Origin: Ochrobactrum sp. CGA5
GTDB taxonomy: Bacteria > Pseudomonadota > Alphaproteobacteria > Rhizobiales > Rhizobiaceae
Direction of reading: 5' to 3'
Assembly (NCBI RefSeq): GCF_006345815.1
Contig: NZ_VCIG01000004.1
Coordinates: 1-64,000 of the forward strand
DNA length: 64,000 bases
Under the pieces are notes generated by a model, which worked only from the letters and a program-made list of their open reading frames with translations, ran no database searches and was not told where the DNA came from. How positions within the stretch are numbered: the stretch's first letter is position 1; every line of letters begins with the position of its first letter. The position numbers and the translations under genes were made by a program. Below are positions 17,139 through 26,952 of the stretch, piece after piece.

Positions 17139-18794
17139 CTACGCCAGTTCGCCAGCCAGCGCCTTTTTGATCAGCGCGCGGGTTTCGTCGATGCCGTAAA
17201 GCGCGACAAAGGAACCAAAGCGCGGTCCGCGTTCCTGGCCGATCAGCACTTCATAGAGCATCTGGAAGAAGGAAACCGAGACACCCGGGCCGCCTTCCGG
17301 GCTTTTCTTGGTATGATCCTGATAACGCTCAATGGCGCGGGCAACGTCGAGAATGGCATTCTGAATCTCGTTGCCATCGGTCACAGCAGGCAATGTTGCG
17401 AGCTTCGCATCCAGTGCTACGAGCGCGGCGCACTCCACGTCGTCCGGCGCCCGGAACTTCTTGGTCGGCTTTACGAAATCGTTGAAGTAACGGATCGCAT
17501 AACCGACGAGCGCGTCGAGCTCTGGATTGTTTTCCGGCGTGACGCCCGGCACGTGGCGTGAGATAAAGCCCCACAGGACAGCAGGATTTTCGGCGTTCGA
17601 TGCGCTGACAAGATTGAGCATCAGCGCGAATGTAACCGGGAGGTTCACCTTCGGCGGGTTGCCGTAATGAATGTGCCAGACCGGATTGTTCAACCGGTCC
17701 TTCCATTCCTGACGTTCGTAGGCGGAGAGGTAAGTGAAATACTCGTCCACCGCCTTCGGGATCACATCGAAGTAAAGCCGCTTGGCGGTCTTCGGCTTCT
17801 GGAAATTATAAAGCGCAAGACTTTCGGTCGGCGCGTAGGCCAGCCACTCATCAATGGAAATGCCGTTGCCCTTGGACTTGGAAATCTTCTGGCCAAGCTG
17901 GTCGAGGAACAGTTCGTAGACAAAATGTTCCGGCGCCCGGCCGCCGAGGATTTCGCAAATGCGGTCATATACGCCCGCATTCGTCTGGTGGTCCTTGCCG
18001 AACATTTCGAAATCGACGCCGAGCGCAGCCCAGCGCATGCCGAAGTCTGGCTTCCATTGAAGTTTCACTTTGCCGCCCGTGACGGAGAGGGTGGTTTCAA
18101 CGCCGTCCTCGTCGTCGAACGTGATGGTACCTGCCTTGGCATCCACGCTTTTCATCGGCACGTAAAGCACGCGGCCAGACTTGGGTGAGATGGGCAGGAA
18201 CGGGCTGTAGGTGGCCTGACGCTCTTCGCCGAGCGTCGGTAACATCACCTTCATGATATCTTCGTAGCGCTCGACAGCCTTGAGCAGTACAGCGTCAAAC
18301 TTACCGGACTTGTAATAGTCTGTCGCGCTGGCGAATTCATAGTCGAAGCCGAACGTGTCGAGAAAGCGGCACAGCATGGCGTTGTTGTGATCCGCAAAGC
18401 TCTTGTAATCGCCGCCGAACGGGTTCGGGACAGCAGAAAGCGGCATTTGCAGATAGGGCTCAAGGGCCGCCTTATCAGGGACATTGTCGGGGATCTTGCG
18501 CATGCCGTCGAGGTCGTCGGAAAAGCAGATCAGGCGTGTCTTGACCTTGTCTTCGGTCAAAATGCGGAAAGCATGACGCACCATCGAGGTGCGCGCCACT
18601 TCGCCGAACGTGCCGATATGCGGCAGGCCGGAAGGGCCGTAGCCGGTCTCGAAGATCACCGTATCGGGCAGGCCGGTCTTTGCATAGCGCTTGAGGATTT
18701 TCTTCGCCTCTTCAAAAGGCCATGCTTTCGCTTCCGCAGCCGCCGCGGTCAGTTCCGGGGTCAGCGTGATTTCGGGAAGGCGGTGCGAGGTCAT
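17139..18794 (-). CDS. lysK: Lysine--tRNA ligase, class I
   Basis: The 551-residue cytoplasmic enzyme charges tRNA-Lys with lysine using ATP. It is the archaeal-type class I LysRS, as found in alphaproteobacteria in place of the class II form. The HIGH-equivalent is HIGTF in [19 protein letters not shown], about residue 55. The KMSKS-equivalent is KISKSKGNG, near residue 305. Between them is the Rossmann fold with [14 protein letters not shown] and [20 protein letters not shown]; the C-terminal half forms the alpha-helical anticodon-binding part. ATG 18794 has an AGGA ribosome site. It is monocistronic on the minus strand, with a hairpin terminator downstream. Confidence 0.95.
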   Translation of the reverse strand: MTSHRLPEITLTPELTAAAAEAKAWPFEEAKKILKRYAKTGLPDTVIFETGYGPSGLPHIGTFGEVARTSMVRHAFRILTEDKVKTRLICFSDDLDGMRKIPDNVPDKAALEPYLQMPLSAVPNPFGGDYKSFADHNNAMLCRFLDTFGFDYEFASATDYYKSGKFDAVLLKAVERYEDIMKVMLPTLGEERQATYSPFLPISPKSGRVLYVPMKSVDAKAGTITFDDEDGVETTLSVTGGKVKLQWKPDFGMRWAALGVDFEMFGKDHQTNAGVYDRICEILGGRAPEHFVYELFLDQLGQKISKSKGNGISIDEWLAYAPTESLALYNFQKPKTAKRLYFDVIPKAVDEYFTYLSAYERQEWKDRLNNPVWHIHYGNPPKVNLPVTFALMLNLVSASNAENPAVLWGFISRHVPGVTPENNPELDALVGYAIRYFNDFVKPTKKFRAPDDVECAALVALDAKLATLPAVTDGNEIQNAILDVARAIERYQDHTKKSPEGGPGVSVSFFQMLYEVLIGQERGPRFGSFVALYGIDETRALIKKALAGELA

Positions 18795-18988
18795 GGTTTA
18801 ATCCTGTGAAGAGTTTTTACTCATTGAAAACTTGCGCGCATGGAAGGCGCTATTGCTCTATGGCCCGGCAACTACTGTCCGTCAACGGTTGCAACCGAAT
18901 TTCCTTGCGCAACGGGATGCAGCTTCCTAACTTTCAAACCAATTTGGACCGCTGAAATGATTCCGGTCGTGTTGCGCAGGAGTATGCG

Positions 18989-19411
18989 ATGAAAAAGATC
19001 AGCCCGCAGGATGCACTCGTCTACATCATGGTGACGACGTCTGCAGCCGACACCACCATGACCGATGCTGAGCTGGAATCCATCGGCAATGTGGTGACGC
19101 GCCTGCCGGTTTTCCGTGGTTTCGATACCGCGCGTCTGCCGCAGCTTGCCAATGATTGCTATGCGCTTCTTGCGGACGAGGACGGACTTGAAAAAATCCT
19201 CGACCTGGCCCACGAAGCCTTGCCGGAACGCCTCTACGATACGGCTTATGCGATGGCTGTGGAAGTTGCCGCTGCCGATCTGCATGTCGAGCAGGAGGAA
19301 CTGGAGTTTCTCCAGATGCTGCGTGACCGCTGGACGCTTGATGAACTGACGGTTGCCGCTATCGAACGCAGTGCGCGCGTGCGCTTCCGCAAGCTTGATC
19401 CCGTTGTTTAG
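18989..19411 (+). CDS. TerB-family (tellurite resistance-like) protein
   Basis: The 140-residue all-helical protein belongs to the TerB/DjlA-N fold, shown by YIMVTTSAADTTMTDAELES, where acidic residues of the metal-binding type follow the first helix, and VEVAAADLHVEQEELEFLQ, the repeated acidic helix pair. Such proteins are cytoplasmic, often bind metal, and are annotated tellurite resistance TerB, although a standalone copy without terZACD genes rarely confers resistance. The ribosome site AGGAG precedes ATG 18989. It is divergent from lysK and appears monocistronic. Confidence 0.8.
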   Translation: MKKISPQDALVYIMVTTSAADTTMTDAELESIGNVVTRLPVFRGFDTARLPQLANDCYALLADEDGLEKILDLAHEALPERLYDTAYAMAVEVAAADLHVEQEELEFLQMLRDRWTLDELTVAAIERSARVRFRKLDPVV

Positions 19412-19462
19412 AATACGGGTGGCTGTATAGGCTCAACTTCCCTCATCCAGATTTATCGAGCC

Positions 19463-19482
19463 TCATCCTGAGCCTGTCGAGG
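19463..19482. repeat. Short CTCAGGAT-type repeat, inverted copy
   Basis: TCATCCTGAGCCTGTCGAGG is the reverse-complement relative of the element at 17005-17025. Confidence 0.45.
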
Positions 19483-19495
19483 GGGCAGCGTTGAA

Positions 19496-19523
19496 TGAAA
19501 AACGGGCGGGAAAACCGCCCGTT
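19496..19523 (-). terminator. Terminator of the 114-residue hypothetical gene
   Basis: AACGGGCGG and CCGCCCGTT (19501-19523) form a nine-pair stem; read on the minus strand it ends in T5. It lies 22 bp after the stop of the minus-strand gene. Confidence 0.8.
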
Positions 19524-19544
19524 TCCTTTATGGGTTTCAGAAAA

Positions 19545-19889
19545 TCAGCACACGACCGGGAGCTGTCGTGCCTTGCGCCCTTCCAGAGCGGCACGCATGA
19601 TGCGGGCAGCTTCCGCGAATGTGGGCGTTTCCTTCCAGTTTTCAGTATGAATGAAGCCAGACGGGACGATATCCCTCAGTGCTTCCAGGGTGTGGCGCGG
19701 CACCATATCGGTGCAGTTCCACAAGCGACGGAAGACGACGCTGATCCGTGTGATCTTGCCGTTGACTTGAACGGACGGTTCGCTCTCTTCCAAAGCCCAA
19801 TCTTCATAGGCGTTGACTGCATTCTGGAATGCGTGATGCAGATAGATCGGTGCGTGGCCGTCATGAAGCGGGGGCAGCAAACTAGACAT
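19545..19889 (-). CDS. Conserved small hypothetical protein
   Basis: I do not recognise the family. The protein is 114 residues, mixed alpha/beta, with no signal peptide or membrane segment. Features are MSSLLPPLHDGHAPIYLHHA, a central basic strand KITRISVVFRRLWNC, and an ordered C-terminus rich in helix (EAARIMRAALEGRKARQL). The frame is open further upstream, but a GAGAGGAAACAG ribosome site lies directly before ATG 19889. A strong terminator follows. Codon use matches the neighbours, which supports a genuine resident gene. Confidence 0.7.
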   Translation of the reverse strand: MSSLLPPLHDGHAPIYLHHAFQNAVNAYEDWALEESEPSVQVNGKITRISVVFRRLWNCTDMVPRHTLEALRDIVPSGFIHTENWKETPTFAEAARIMRAALEGRKARQLPVVC

Positions 19890-20376
19890 TTCTGTTTCCT
19901 CTCTTCCTATTGGTTCAGCTTTGGAGCGCATCCCGAAAAGTGTGAAACGGTTTTCGGAAAGATGCGCGGTGAAATAATTAAGGACACTTGCCGCCAGGTG
20001 AGTGAATTGGGGCGAACAAATGCATTCAAACAAGAGCTTTGAATTGCTCTTCAGTGGTCTATGTGTGCCGCGTCGAAATGGAAGCTCACGAAATACGACA
20101 ACACATAATTAACTATGATCTACGGAAGGAGGCATGTTTGGCAAGAGGGGATTTTCTTTAAATAAGCTTTTATCGGAAAAATAATTCAAACATATAGGTT
20201 GAAATACTGCAATAATAAGCTAGCAAGCTGTTGAAATATTATTTTTACTTGACGGTTAAATATGCCGGAAAGCGAAGTGTTTTTCGATATTTATTGTTCG
20301 GGTGACAGGTTTTGCTCCTGTCATTTGCAGGCGACTGGTATAAAAAGTCATCAAATGAAAATGTGATTGCGGGGCA
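19890..20376. other. AT-rich intergenic region with repeat element
   Basis: The region separates the divergent hypothetical gene and transporter operon. It contains the repeat at 19926-19967 and then about 300 bp of AT-rich sequence without a gene, which probably holds the promoter of the ABC transporter operon. Confidence 0.5.
19926..19967. repeat. Rhizobiales-type palindromic repeat
   Basis: GCGCATC...GATGCGC outer arms and CCGAAAA...TTTTCGG inner arms around GTGTGAAACGG. A second copy lies at 27636-27722 and a weaker relative at 16830-16925. Confidence 0.65.
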
Positions 20377-21996
20377 ATGGATATGGCTCAACTGGTTCTG
20401 TCGCGTAGGGCTTTTCTGGCGGGGTCGACCGCTTTGGCCGCTGTCGTCGTCTGGCCGCAACGGTCGGATGCGGCTGGTGAGGCGCAGAAAGGTGGGCGGC
20501 TGGTCGTGGCCGCAGATTCAGAGCCGCGCAATCTGAACCCGGCCATCGTTGCGTCCAATGGCGTTTTCTTCGTCGCAAGCAAGGTGGTCGAGCCTCTGGC
20601 GGAAGCGTCTTTCGAAGATGAAAATGGTCTCGCGCCACGGCTTGCCACGAGCTGGGAAGGTTCGACCGACGGGCTGACGGCGACGTTCCACCTGCGCGAA
20701 GGCGTCAAATGGCATGACGGCACGCCTTTCACAGCGGCGGATGTGGCCTTTTCGGCTATGGAAGTCTGGAAACCGCTGCAAAACCTGGGACGTGTCGTGT
20801 TCAAGGCGTTGCAGAAGGTTGAAACGCCGGATGACCTTACCGCCATCTTCCATTTCTCCGAGCCGACGCCGTTCCAGCTTATCCGCAATGCCTTGCCCGC
20901 CCTGACCGCCGTGTTGCCGAAGCATGTCTTTGCCGGAACCGACATCATGGCCAATCCGGCCAATGAAAAACTCGTCGGAACCGGTCCGTTCAAATATGCC
21001 GAACACAAGACTGGCGAATATTACCGACTGACGCGCAACGACGCTTATTGGGGCGAGGGTGAGCCTTATCTAGATGAGATCGTCTATCGTGTGCTGCCGG
21101 ATCGTGCTGCTGCAGCGGGCGCGCTGGAGGCGGAAGAGATCGATCTGGCCGCTTTTTCCGCCGTACCGCTCGCCGATCTGGACCGTATCTCGAAGGTTCC
21201 GGGCCTCACGGTCATCTCCAAAGGCTATGAAGCGCTGACCTATCAGCTCGTGGTGGAGATCAACCACCACCGTAAAGAGCTGGCCGATTTGAAAGTTCGG
21301 CAGGCAATCGCCCATGCCATCGACCGCGATTTCGTGGTGAAGACGATTTTCCTCGGCTATGCCAAGTCCTCGACCGGTCCCGTACCGCGTTATGACAACC
21401 AGTTTTACACCGACGACGTGCCGTCCTATCCGTTCGACGTCGCGAAGGCGAATGGGCTTCTGGACGAGGCTGGCTATAAGCAGGGCAAGGACGGCATGCG
21501 CTTCACGCTCAAGCTTCTTCCCGCGCCCTATTTCAACGAAACGAAACAGTTCGGCGATTATCTGCGGCAGGCGCTTGCCGCCATCGGCATCGATGCGCGC
21601 ATCGTCAATAATGACTCCGCCGCGCATCAGAAGGCGGTTTATACCGACCATGATTTCGATCTGGCCATCGCGCCCACGGTCTATCGCGGCGATCCGGCCA
21701 TCTCAACCACCATTCTCGTGGAAAGCGGCATCCCTGCAGGCGTGCCGTTCTCCAATCAGGGCGGCTATGCCAATGCTGAACTCGACGCGCTGATCGCCAG
21801 AGCCGCACGCGAGATTGATGAGAAAAAGCGCACGGCGCTCTATCACCAGTTTCAGCAGATGGTGGAGGCGGATTTGCCGCTCATCAATGTCGCAGAATGG
21901 GGTTTCATCACCGTCGCCAGCGACCGTGTGAAGAATGTTTCCAACAATCCGCGCTGGGCTGTTTCCAACTGGGCTGATACGTGGCTCAAACAGTGA
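20377..21996 (+). CDS. ABC transporter substrate-binding protein, peptide/nickel (SBP_bac_5) family
   Basis: The 539-residue periplasmic receptor has an N-terminal export signal with a twin arginine (LSRRAFLAGSTALAAVVV). It then shows the family pattern GGRLVVAADSEPRNLNPAI, FHLREGVKWHDGTPFTAADV, VGTGPFKYAEH and a C-terminal PLINVAEWGF. This family binds oligopeptides, nickel chelates, opines or similar polar ligands and delivers them to an inner-membrane permease pair. ATG 20377 (or 20383) follows a GGGG-containing ribosome site. It is the first of five genes encoding a complete importer. The ligand cannot be told from sequence; the twin arginine suggests Tat export, but a Sec route is possible. 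Confidence 0.88.
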   Translation: MDMAQLVLSRRAFLAGSTALAAVVVWPQRSDAAGEAQKGGRLVVAADSEPRNLNPAIVASNGVFFVASKVVEPLAEASFEDENGLAPRLATSWEGSTDGLTATFHLREGVKWHDGTPFTAADVAFSAMEVWKPLQNLGRVVFKALQKVETPDDLTAIFHFSEPTPFQLIRNALPALTAVLPKHVFAGTDIMANPANEKLVGTGPFKYAEHKTGEYYRLTRNDAYWGEGEPYLDEIVYRVLPDRAAAAGALEAEEIDLAAFSAVPLADLDRISKVPGLTVISKGYEALTYQLVVEINHHRKELADLKVRQAIAHAIDRDFVVKTIFLGYAKSSTGPVPRYDNQFYTDDVPSYPFDVAKANGLLDEAGYKQGKDGMRFTLKLLPAPYFNETKQFGDYLRQALAAIGIDARIVNNDSAAHQKAVYTDHDFDLAIAPTVYRGDPAISTTILVESGIPAGVPFSNQGGYANAELDALIARAAREIDEKKRTALYHQFQQMVEADLPLINVAEWGFITVASDRVKNVSNNPRWAVSNWADTWLKQ

Positions 21997-22028
21997 CGAA
22001 GCAACCGGGTTGATTGTATCCTGCCGCC

Positions 22029-23015
22029 GTGAAACAGATTCTGGCCCTCTTCCGCAAACGATTGGTCGGCAGCATAATCGTGCTGCTGATTGTCATTGTC
22101 GGCTGCTTTTTCTTGGCAGACAGTGCACCGGGCGATGCGGTCGACGCTTATGCCGTGACATTTGGCGGCGATGCGGCAACGATTGCCGAAATGCGGGCGC
22201 GCTGGGGGCTGGATCAGTCAGTCTGGCATCGGCTTGGCGCCTACTTGGCAGCACTTGCGCAGGGTAATCTCGGCTGGTCCGTCAGTTTCAACCGGCCCAT
22301 TCTCGACGTTATCCTGGAGCGCCTGCCCAACACGCTTTTCTTGATGGGGGCGGCGACCGCTCTGTCTTTTGCCGTGGGAGCGCTCCTCGGCATCGTGGCA
22401 GGAGCGAAGCCCGGAAGCTATCGCGACCGTTTTCTTTCCGTTGCATCCTTGGTTCTCTATGCGATTCCCGGTTTCTGGCTGGCACTTGTGCTGGTCATCC
22501 TGTTTTCGATCCGGCTGCGCTGGTTGCCGTCGAGCGGTATCGAAACGATCGCCTCCGGCAAGTATGGACTGGCGCGGGCGGGAGACATTGCGGTGCATCT
22601 GGTGCTGCCGGTCATCTCGCTGGCGGTGATCTATCTGGCGCTGTACCTGCGGGTGATGCGTGCCGCTATGGCTGAGATATGGCGCATGGATTTCGTGCGC
22701 GCCTTGCGGGCGAGGGGCATTTCGTATCCGCGCATTGTCCTCCGTCACGTGGCGCGCAACGCACTTCTGCCAGTCGTCACGGTGCTGGGCTTGCAGGCGG
22801 CATCCATGCTTGGCGGCAGCGTGGTGATCGAAAGCGTCTTCGCCGTGCCGGGGCTGGGGCGGCTTGCGCAAGAGGCCGTTGCAAGCCGTGATACACCACT
22901 TCTGCTCGGCGTCATTCTGGTGAGCGCCGTCATGGTGATCGTGGTCAATTTCCTTATCGACCTGATCTATCTATGGCTCGATCCGCGTATCGCGACCGGA
23001 GGCGGCGGGGCATGA
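22029..23015 (+). CDS. ABC transporter permease (DppB/OppB-like)
   Basis: An inner-membrane permease of about 328 residues with six predicted helices, the first being LVGSIIVLLIVIVGCFFL. The BPD-type EAA loop is ALRARGISYPRIVLRHVARN, where it would contact the ATPases; it is followed by LLPVVTVLGLQAASMLGGSVVIE, typical of DppB. I chose GTG 22029 (VKQILALFRKRL); TTG 22014 is an alternative and neither has a strong ribosome site. It sits 32 bp after the receptor gene and its stop overlaps the start of the second permease (ATGA). Confidence 0.88.
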   Translation: MKQILALFRKRLVGSIIVLLIVIVGCFFLADSAPGDAVDAYAVTFGGDAATIAEMRARWGLDQSVWHRLGAYLAALAQGNLGWSVSFNRPILDVILERLPNTLFLMGAATALSFAVGALLGIVAGAKPGSYRDRFLSVASLVLYAIPGFWLALVLVILFSIRLRWLPSSGIETIASGKYGLARAGDIAVHLVLPVISLAVIYLALYLRVMRAAMAEIWRMDFVRALRARGISYPRIVLRHVARNALLPVVTVLGLQAASMLGGSVVIESVFAVPGLGRLAQEAVASRDTPLLLGVILVSAVMVIVVNFLIDLIYLWLDPRIATGGGGA

Positions 23016-23842
23016 GTCACTCGAAACGTTATTTCAGAACGGGTGAAGGTGTAACGGGCACAATCCTGCTGGCCCTGCTTGTGCTCGCAGCACTTATGGC
23101 ACCTCTCCTCTTTCCCGGCGATCCATTAAGCATTGTCTCAGCACCGCTGCTGCAACCTTTTGAAAATATGGACTTTATTTTCGGAACAGACCGGCTTGGC
23201 CGCGATGTTATGGCGGAGCTTTTCTATGGCGCACGCACATCGCTTGCTGTGGGGCTGGCCGCTTCCTTGGCCGCGATTATTTTCGGCAGCACTGTCGGAA
23301 CGCTGGCCGGTTTTGCGGGCGGTATCATTGATGAAATCCTGATGCGGATTACGGAAGCCTTCCAAACCGTGCCGGGCTTTCTGCTGGCGTTGGCGCTGGT
23401 CAGCATCGCCGGGCCGTCGTTGCCGGTGCTGATTGCTGCAATCGCGCTTTCAAGCTGGACGCAGGCTGCGCGTCTCACACGTGGACAGGTGCTCACAATT
23501 CGCGAAAGCGACTATGTCGCTTCGGCCCGCGTCATTGGCATGCATCCGATGGAAATTGCATTTCGCCAGATTTTGCCCAACGCCCTGCCGCCAGTTCTGG
23601 CACTGGTGCCGGTGATCGTCGCTTCCGCCATATTGATTGAAGCGGCTCTGTCCTTTCTGGGGCTGGGCGATCCGAACCGCGTCACCTGGGGCGGCATGAT
23701 CGCCGAGGGGCGTACGGTCCTGCGCTCTGCACCTTGGCTGTCAATAATGCCGGGACTGGCGCTGGCCCTGACGGTTGTCGGCGTCTACCTGGCGGGAGAA
23801 GGGCTGACCAACGCCTTGTCCCGGCGCGAGGTTCAGTCATGA
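23012..23842 (+). CDS. ABC transporter permease (DppC/OppC-like)
   Basis: The 276-residue inner-membrane permease starts with a long first helix (TILLALLVLAALMAPLLF). The periplasmic segment FIFGTDRLGRDVMAELFYGA is characteristic of DppC/NikC proteins. The EAA loop reads YVASARVIGMHPMEIAFRQI and is followed by LPNALPPVLALVPVIVASAI. The ATG at 23012 overlaps the previous stop as ATGA, and its own stop overlaps the next ATG the same way, so these genes are translationally coupled. It partners the DppB-like protein to form the channel. Confidence 0.9.
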   Translation: MSHSKRYFRTGEGVTGTILLALLVLAALMAPLLFPGDPLSIVSAPLLQPFENMDFIFGTDRLGRDVMAELFYGARTSLAVGLAASLAAIIFGSTVGTLAGFAGGIIDEILMRITEAFQTVPGFLLALALVSIAGPSLPVLIAAIALSSWTQAARLTRGQVLTIRESDYVASARVIGMHPMEIAFRQILPNALPPVLALVPVIVASAILIEAALSFLGLGDPNRVTWGGMIAEGRTVLRSAPWLSIMPGLALALTVVGVYLAGEGLTNALSRREVQS

Positions 23843-24594
23843 AAGAGATCGTCAGGCTGGAGCAGTTTTCCGTACGCTATGGCCGCGAAACGGCGTTGGA
23901 TACTATCAATATTGACGTCCGGCTCGGCGAAACGTTGGCAATCATTGGCGAAAGCGGTTCGGGCAAAAGCACGCTGGCATTGGCGCTGGCTTCGCTTCTG
24001 CCGGGCAATGCACGTATTTCCGGCAATATGGAATGGTCGGAGGACAGGCTGAAGCCGGGACGCGACATTGGCTTCGTGTTTCAGGACCCTGCGTCGAGCT
24101 TCGATCCGTTGATGACGGTTGGGGCGCAACTCGTCGAGACGATCCGCGCTCACGCGAAAATTGACAGAGCGGCTGCAAAAGCCAAGGCAGTCAGCCTTTT
24201 GCAGCGGGTTCACATTCCCCAAGCTGAAGCAAGTTTTTCGCGCTATCCGCATCAGTTTTCCGGCGGGCAGAAACAGCGCATCGCGATTGCGCTCGCCATT
24301 GCCGCGGGTCCGCGCCTAGTGATTGCGGACGAGCCGACAAGCGCGCTCGACACCATCGTGCAAAAGGAGATTGTCTCTCTCCTGCGAGAACTGGTGCATG
24401 TAGATGCCATGACGCTGATCTTCATCACCCACGACATCGCCTTGGCATCGGGTCTGGCCGACCGTATTGGTGTTTTCCGGCGGGGCGAGCTGGTGGAATA
24501 CGGTTCGGCACAAAATATTATCTCCAACCCGCAAACGGTGTACACCAAAGCGCTGATTGCTGCCGTGCCAGTGCTGGAGGCGGCCCATGGCTGA
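23839..24594 (+). CDS. ABC transporter ATPase (DppD-like)
   Basis: The 251-residue cytoplasmic ATPase has Walker A GESGSGKST, a Q-loop in VFQDPASSFDP, the signature FSGGQKQRIAIALA, Walker B LVIADEPTSAL, and the switch histidine in FITHDIALA. The usual DppD C-terminal iron-sulfur/peptide extension (CxxRC motif) is not evident; the protein ends at AAVPVLEAAHG. Its ATG overlaps the preceding permease stop, and its 3' end overlaps the next ATPase gene by 8 bp. It forms the energising pair with the following gene. Confidence 0.9.
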   Translation: MKEIVRLEQFSVRYGRETALDTINIDVRLGETLAIIGESGSGKSTLALALASLLPGNARISGNMEWSEDRLKPGRDIGFVFQDPASSFDPLMTVGAQLVETIRAHAKIDRAAAKAKAVSLLQRVHIPQAEASFSRYPHQFSGGQKQRIAIALAIAAGPRLVIADEPTSALDTIVQKEIVSLLRELVHVDAMTLIFITHDIALASGLADRIGVFRRGELVEYGSAQNIISNPQTVYTKALIAAVPVLEAAHG

Positions 24595-25330
24595 ACCGCT
24601 CCTGAAGGCCGATGGACTTACAGTACGCTATGGCGACGCTATTGCGCTCGACAGCATCAGCCTTGAGGTACAGCAGGGCGAGACACTGGCGCTGGTCGGT
24701 CCGTCAGGCAGCGGCAAGTCCACGCTGGCGCGGGCACTGCTGCGGCTTCACCCGCTTGTAAGCGGTACAATCCACTTTGAAGGCGAGGATTGGCTGGCAC
24801 TAGAAGGCGCCGATCTCCGCAGGCAGCGCGCACGTATGCAGATGGTATTTCAGGACCCGCTGTCCGCCTTTAACCCGCGCGCCAGCGTCTACGATCTTCT
24901 GCGCGAGCCGCTGCGCATCCACGGTCTCAAGCGCGATGTCGCCAGTCTTCTGCAAACGGTCGTGCTTGATCAGGCGTTGGCGCGGCGCGGCGTTCATGAG
25001 ATTTCGGGCGGACAGCGCCAGCGCGTCGCGATTGCGCGTGCGCTTGCAACCAATCCGTCGCTTATCGTGCTGGACGAAGCGGTTTCGGCGCTTGACGTTA
25101 CGGTCAGAGGCGCCATTCTCAAATTGTTGCGTGACATGCAGAACGCCGAACAGACGGCCTATCTTTTCATCACGCATGACCTGGCAGTTGCGGCACAGAT
25201 GGCTGACCGGATTGCCGTGATGGACCGCGGGCAGATTGTGGAATGCCGTCCGACGCGGGAACTGCTGGCGGCACCGCAAGCGCCTGTCACTAGAGCGTTG
25301 ATCCAAGCGGTGCCGCGATTGTTTGTTTAA
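24587..25330 (+). CDS. ABC transporter ATPase (DppF-like)
   Basis: The 247-residue ATPase carries Walker A GPSGSGKST, Q-loop VFQDPLSAFNPRASV, signature ISGGQRQRVAIARAL, Walker B LIVLDEAVSALDVTV and switch histidine LFITHDLAVA. It is the second ATPase of the five-gene importer. The start ATG 24587 lies within the end of the first ATPase gene. Its stop overlaps by 4 bp the convergent proC stop, leaving no room for a terminator between them. Confidence 0.9.
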   Translation: MAEPLLKADGLTVRYGDAIALDSISLEVQQGETLALVGPSGSGKSTLARALLRLHPLVSGTIHFEGEDWLALEGADLRRQRARMQMVFQDPLSAFNPRASVYDLLREPLRIHGLKRDVASLLQTVVLDQALARRGVHEISGGQRQRVAIARALATNPSLIVLDEAVSALDVTVRGAILKLLRDMQNAEQTAYLFITHDLAVAAQMADRIAVMDRGQIVECRPTRELLAAPQAPVTRALIQAVPRLFV

Positions 25331-26142
25331 GCCTTACCTAGTTCCACCGAACGCTTGCGGGCAGCTTCCACGGCTTCTCCAACAAGCGTCTTGAGGCGAT
25401 CGCCGCCCATCAGAACCTCAAGCGCGGCAGCAGTGGTGCCGTTCGGGCTTGTTACCTGTTCGCGTAGCTTTGACGGCGTGTCCGTGCTGGCATCGGCCAA
25501 AGCGCCAGCGCCCATCACCGTCTGCATTGCCAGCAGTGCGGCCGTTTCCTTCGGCAGTCCGGCTGTCACGCCAGCATCGGTCAGTGCCTCGATGAAGTGG
25601 AACACATAGGCCGGTCCTGAACCTGAGACGGCGGTTACGGCGTCCATCAGTGATTCATCATCCACACTTGCGACCTTGCCGGATGTTTCAAGCAGACGTG
25701 CAATGAAGGCTTCACTTTCATCGGTCACATTGGCGTTCTTGTAGGTGACGAGCATCCCCTTGCCGATGGCAGCCGGCGTGTTAGGCATGCAGCGAAGCAC
25801 GGCTGCATCGTGACCGAGCTGGCTTTCAAAAAGGGTGACTGGAATACCAGCGGCAACGCTGACGAAAGTGGCAGCCGGTGCAAAGCGCTTATAGGCCGGC
25901 AGAACCTGTGTCATGACCTGCGGTTTGACGGCCACGAGAACCATGCGCGGCTTCAGATTGGCGGGGAGAGATTCAGCATTTTCAAAGGCATAGACGCCAG
26001 AGCCAGCAGCGCGATCGCGAAGCACCTCGGTTGGCTCCACGACATATACGTCATGCGCCTTGAGAAGACCGCTATCGAGCCAGCCTTTCAGCATGGCGAA
26101 CCCCATATTGCCGCAACCGACCAGAACTACCGTGTCATGCAT
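25327..26142 (-). CDS. proC: Pyrroline-5-carboxylate reductase
   Basis: The 271-residue cytoplasmic enzyme makes L-proline from pyrroline-5-carboxylate with NAD(P)H, the last step of proline synthesis. Motifs are the Rossmann VGCGNMGFAMLKGW, SVAAGIPVTLFE, MPNTPAAIGKGM, and the ProC signature GSGPAYVFHFIEALTDAG followed by LREQVTSPNGTTAAALEVL. ATG 26142 (MHDTVV) is preceded by AAGGTGG; the frame is open upstream but adds no conserved sequence. Its end overlaps the convergent ABC transporter ATPase gene by 4 bp. Confidence 0.95.
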   Translation of the reverse strand: MHDTVVLVGCGNMGFAMLKGWLDSGLLKAHDVYVVEPTEVLRDRAAGSGVYAFENAESLPANLKPRMVLVAVKPQVMTQVLPAYKRFAPAATFVSVAAGIPVTLFESQLGHDAAVLRCMPNTPAAIGKGMLVTYKNANVTDESEAFIARLLETSGKVASVDDESLMDAVTAVSGSGPAYVFHFIEALTDAGVTAGLPKETAALLAMQTVMGAGALADASTDTPSKLREQVTSPNGTTAAALEVLMGGDRLKTLVGEAVEAARKRSVELGKA

Positions 26143-26318
26143 ATTAATTGTTCCACCTTTAAATTTCATTTGGACATGGCCTGCGATGGTATAGCCGCAC
26201 CCCATTACACTTCGCAACTATATGCGGCGTGTCCACTGGATTCTGAACTTAAGTCATTGATCGCGCAAAGTATGTCGATCAATATAAAACAAGGTTTAGC
26301 GACGCTTCGGAGGGAAGA

Positions 26319-26921
26319 ATGGATCCGGCCTTGACAACGGGTGTGCCGCCAACTGAAGCCTTCGGCCACGTCCGCATCATAATAGGCATGATCCTGGGCC
26401 TCTGCGTTTCACGCCTTTTGACTGGATTGGCGCGCTTTATCCAGCATCCCGGCAAGCAGAAAATTTATCCGGTCCATCTGGCTTGGGGTGGCTTCATCCT
26501 GCTTTCTGTCATTCATTTCTGGTGGTTCGAGTTTAGCTTGCGAACCATTCCGCTGTGGACGTTCGAGAAATATCTCTTTGTGATTTTCTATGCCGGTCTG
26601 TATTTCCTGCTCAGCACGTTGCTCTTCCCTGACAGTATGGAGGAATACACCGGTTATCGCGATTATTTCATCTCCCGGCGCAAGTGGTTTTTCGGCATTC
26701 TGGCGTTGGTTTATGTGGCGGATTTCATTGATACGTTACTGAAAGGAGCCGATCATTATCGGGTCTATGGGATCGAGTACCCGATTCAAGTCGCCTGTTT
26801 CATCCTGTTCAGTCTGATCGCGGCGTTCTGGGGGAACCGGCGCTATCATGCGGTTTTCTCTGTTGTTGCGCTGATTTACCAGATTACCTTCACACTGCGC
26901 CACTTCGCGACCCTGAGCTGA
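26319..26921 (+). CDS. Multi-pass membrane protein of unknown function
   Basis: I do not recognise this family. The 200-residue protein has about five or six hydrophobic segments: IIIGMILGLCVSRLLTGLA, WGGFILLSVIHFWWF, FVIFYAGLYFLLSTLLF, FFGILALVYVADFI, QVACFILFSLIAAFWG and VFSVVALIYQITFTL. Basic and aromatic residues fill the short loops. GGAGGG lies just before ATG 26319. It is flanked by divergent proC and a convergent HD-domain gene, so it is probably a single-gene unit. Confidence 0.75.
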   Translation: MDPALTTGVPPTEAFGHVRIIIGMILGLCVSRLLTGLARFIQHPGKQKIYPVHLAWGGFILLSVIHFWWFEFSLRTIPLWTFEKYLFVIFYAGLYFLLSTLLFPDSMEEYTGYRDYFISRRKWFFGILALVYVADFIDTLLKGADHYRVYGIEYPIQVACFILFSLIAAFWGNRRYHAVFSVVALIYQITFTLRHFATLS

Positions 26922-26952
26922 CCGCCGCATGTCTCACGGAAGTGAAACCGCT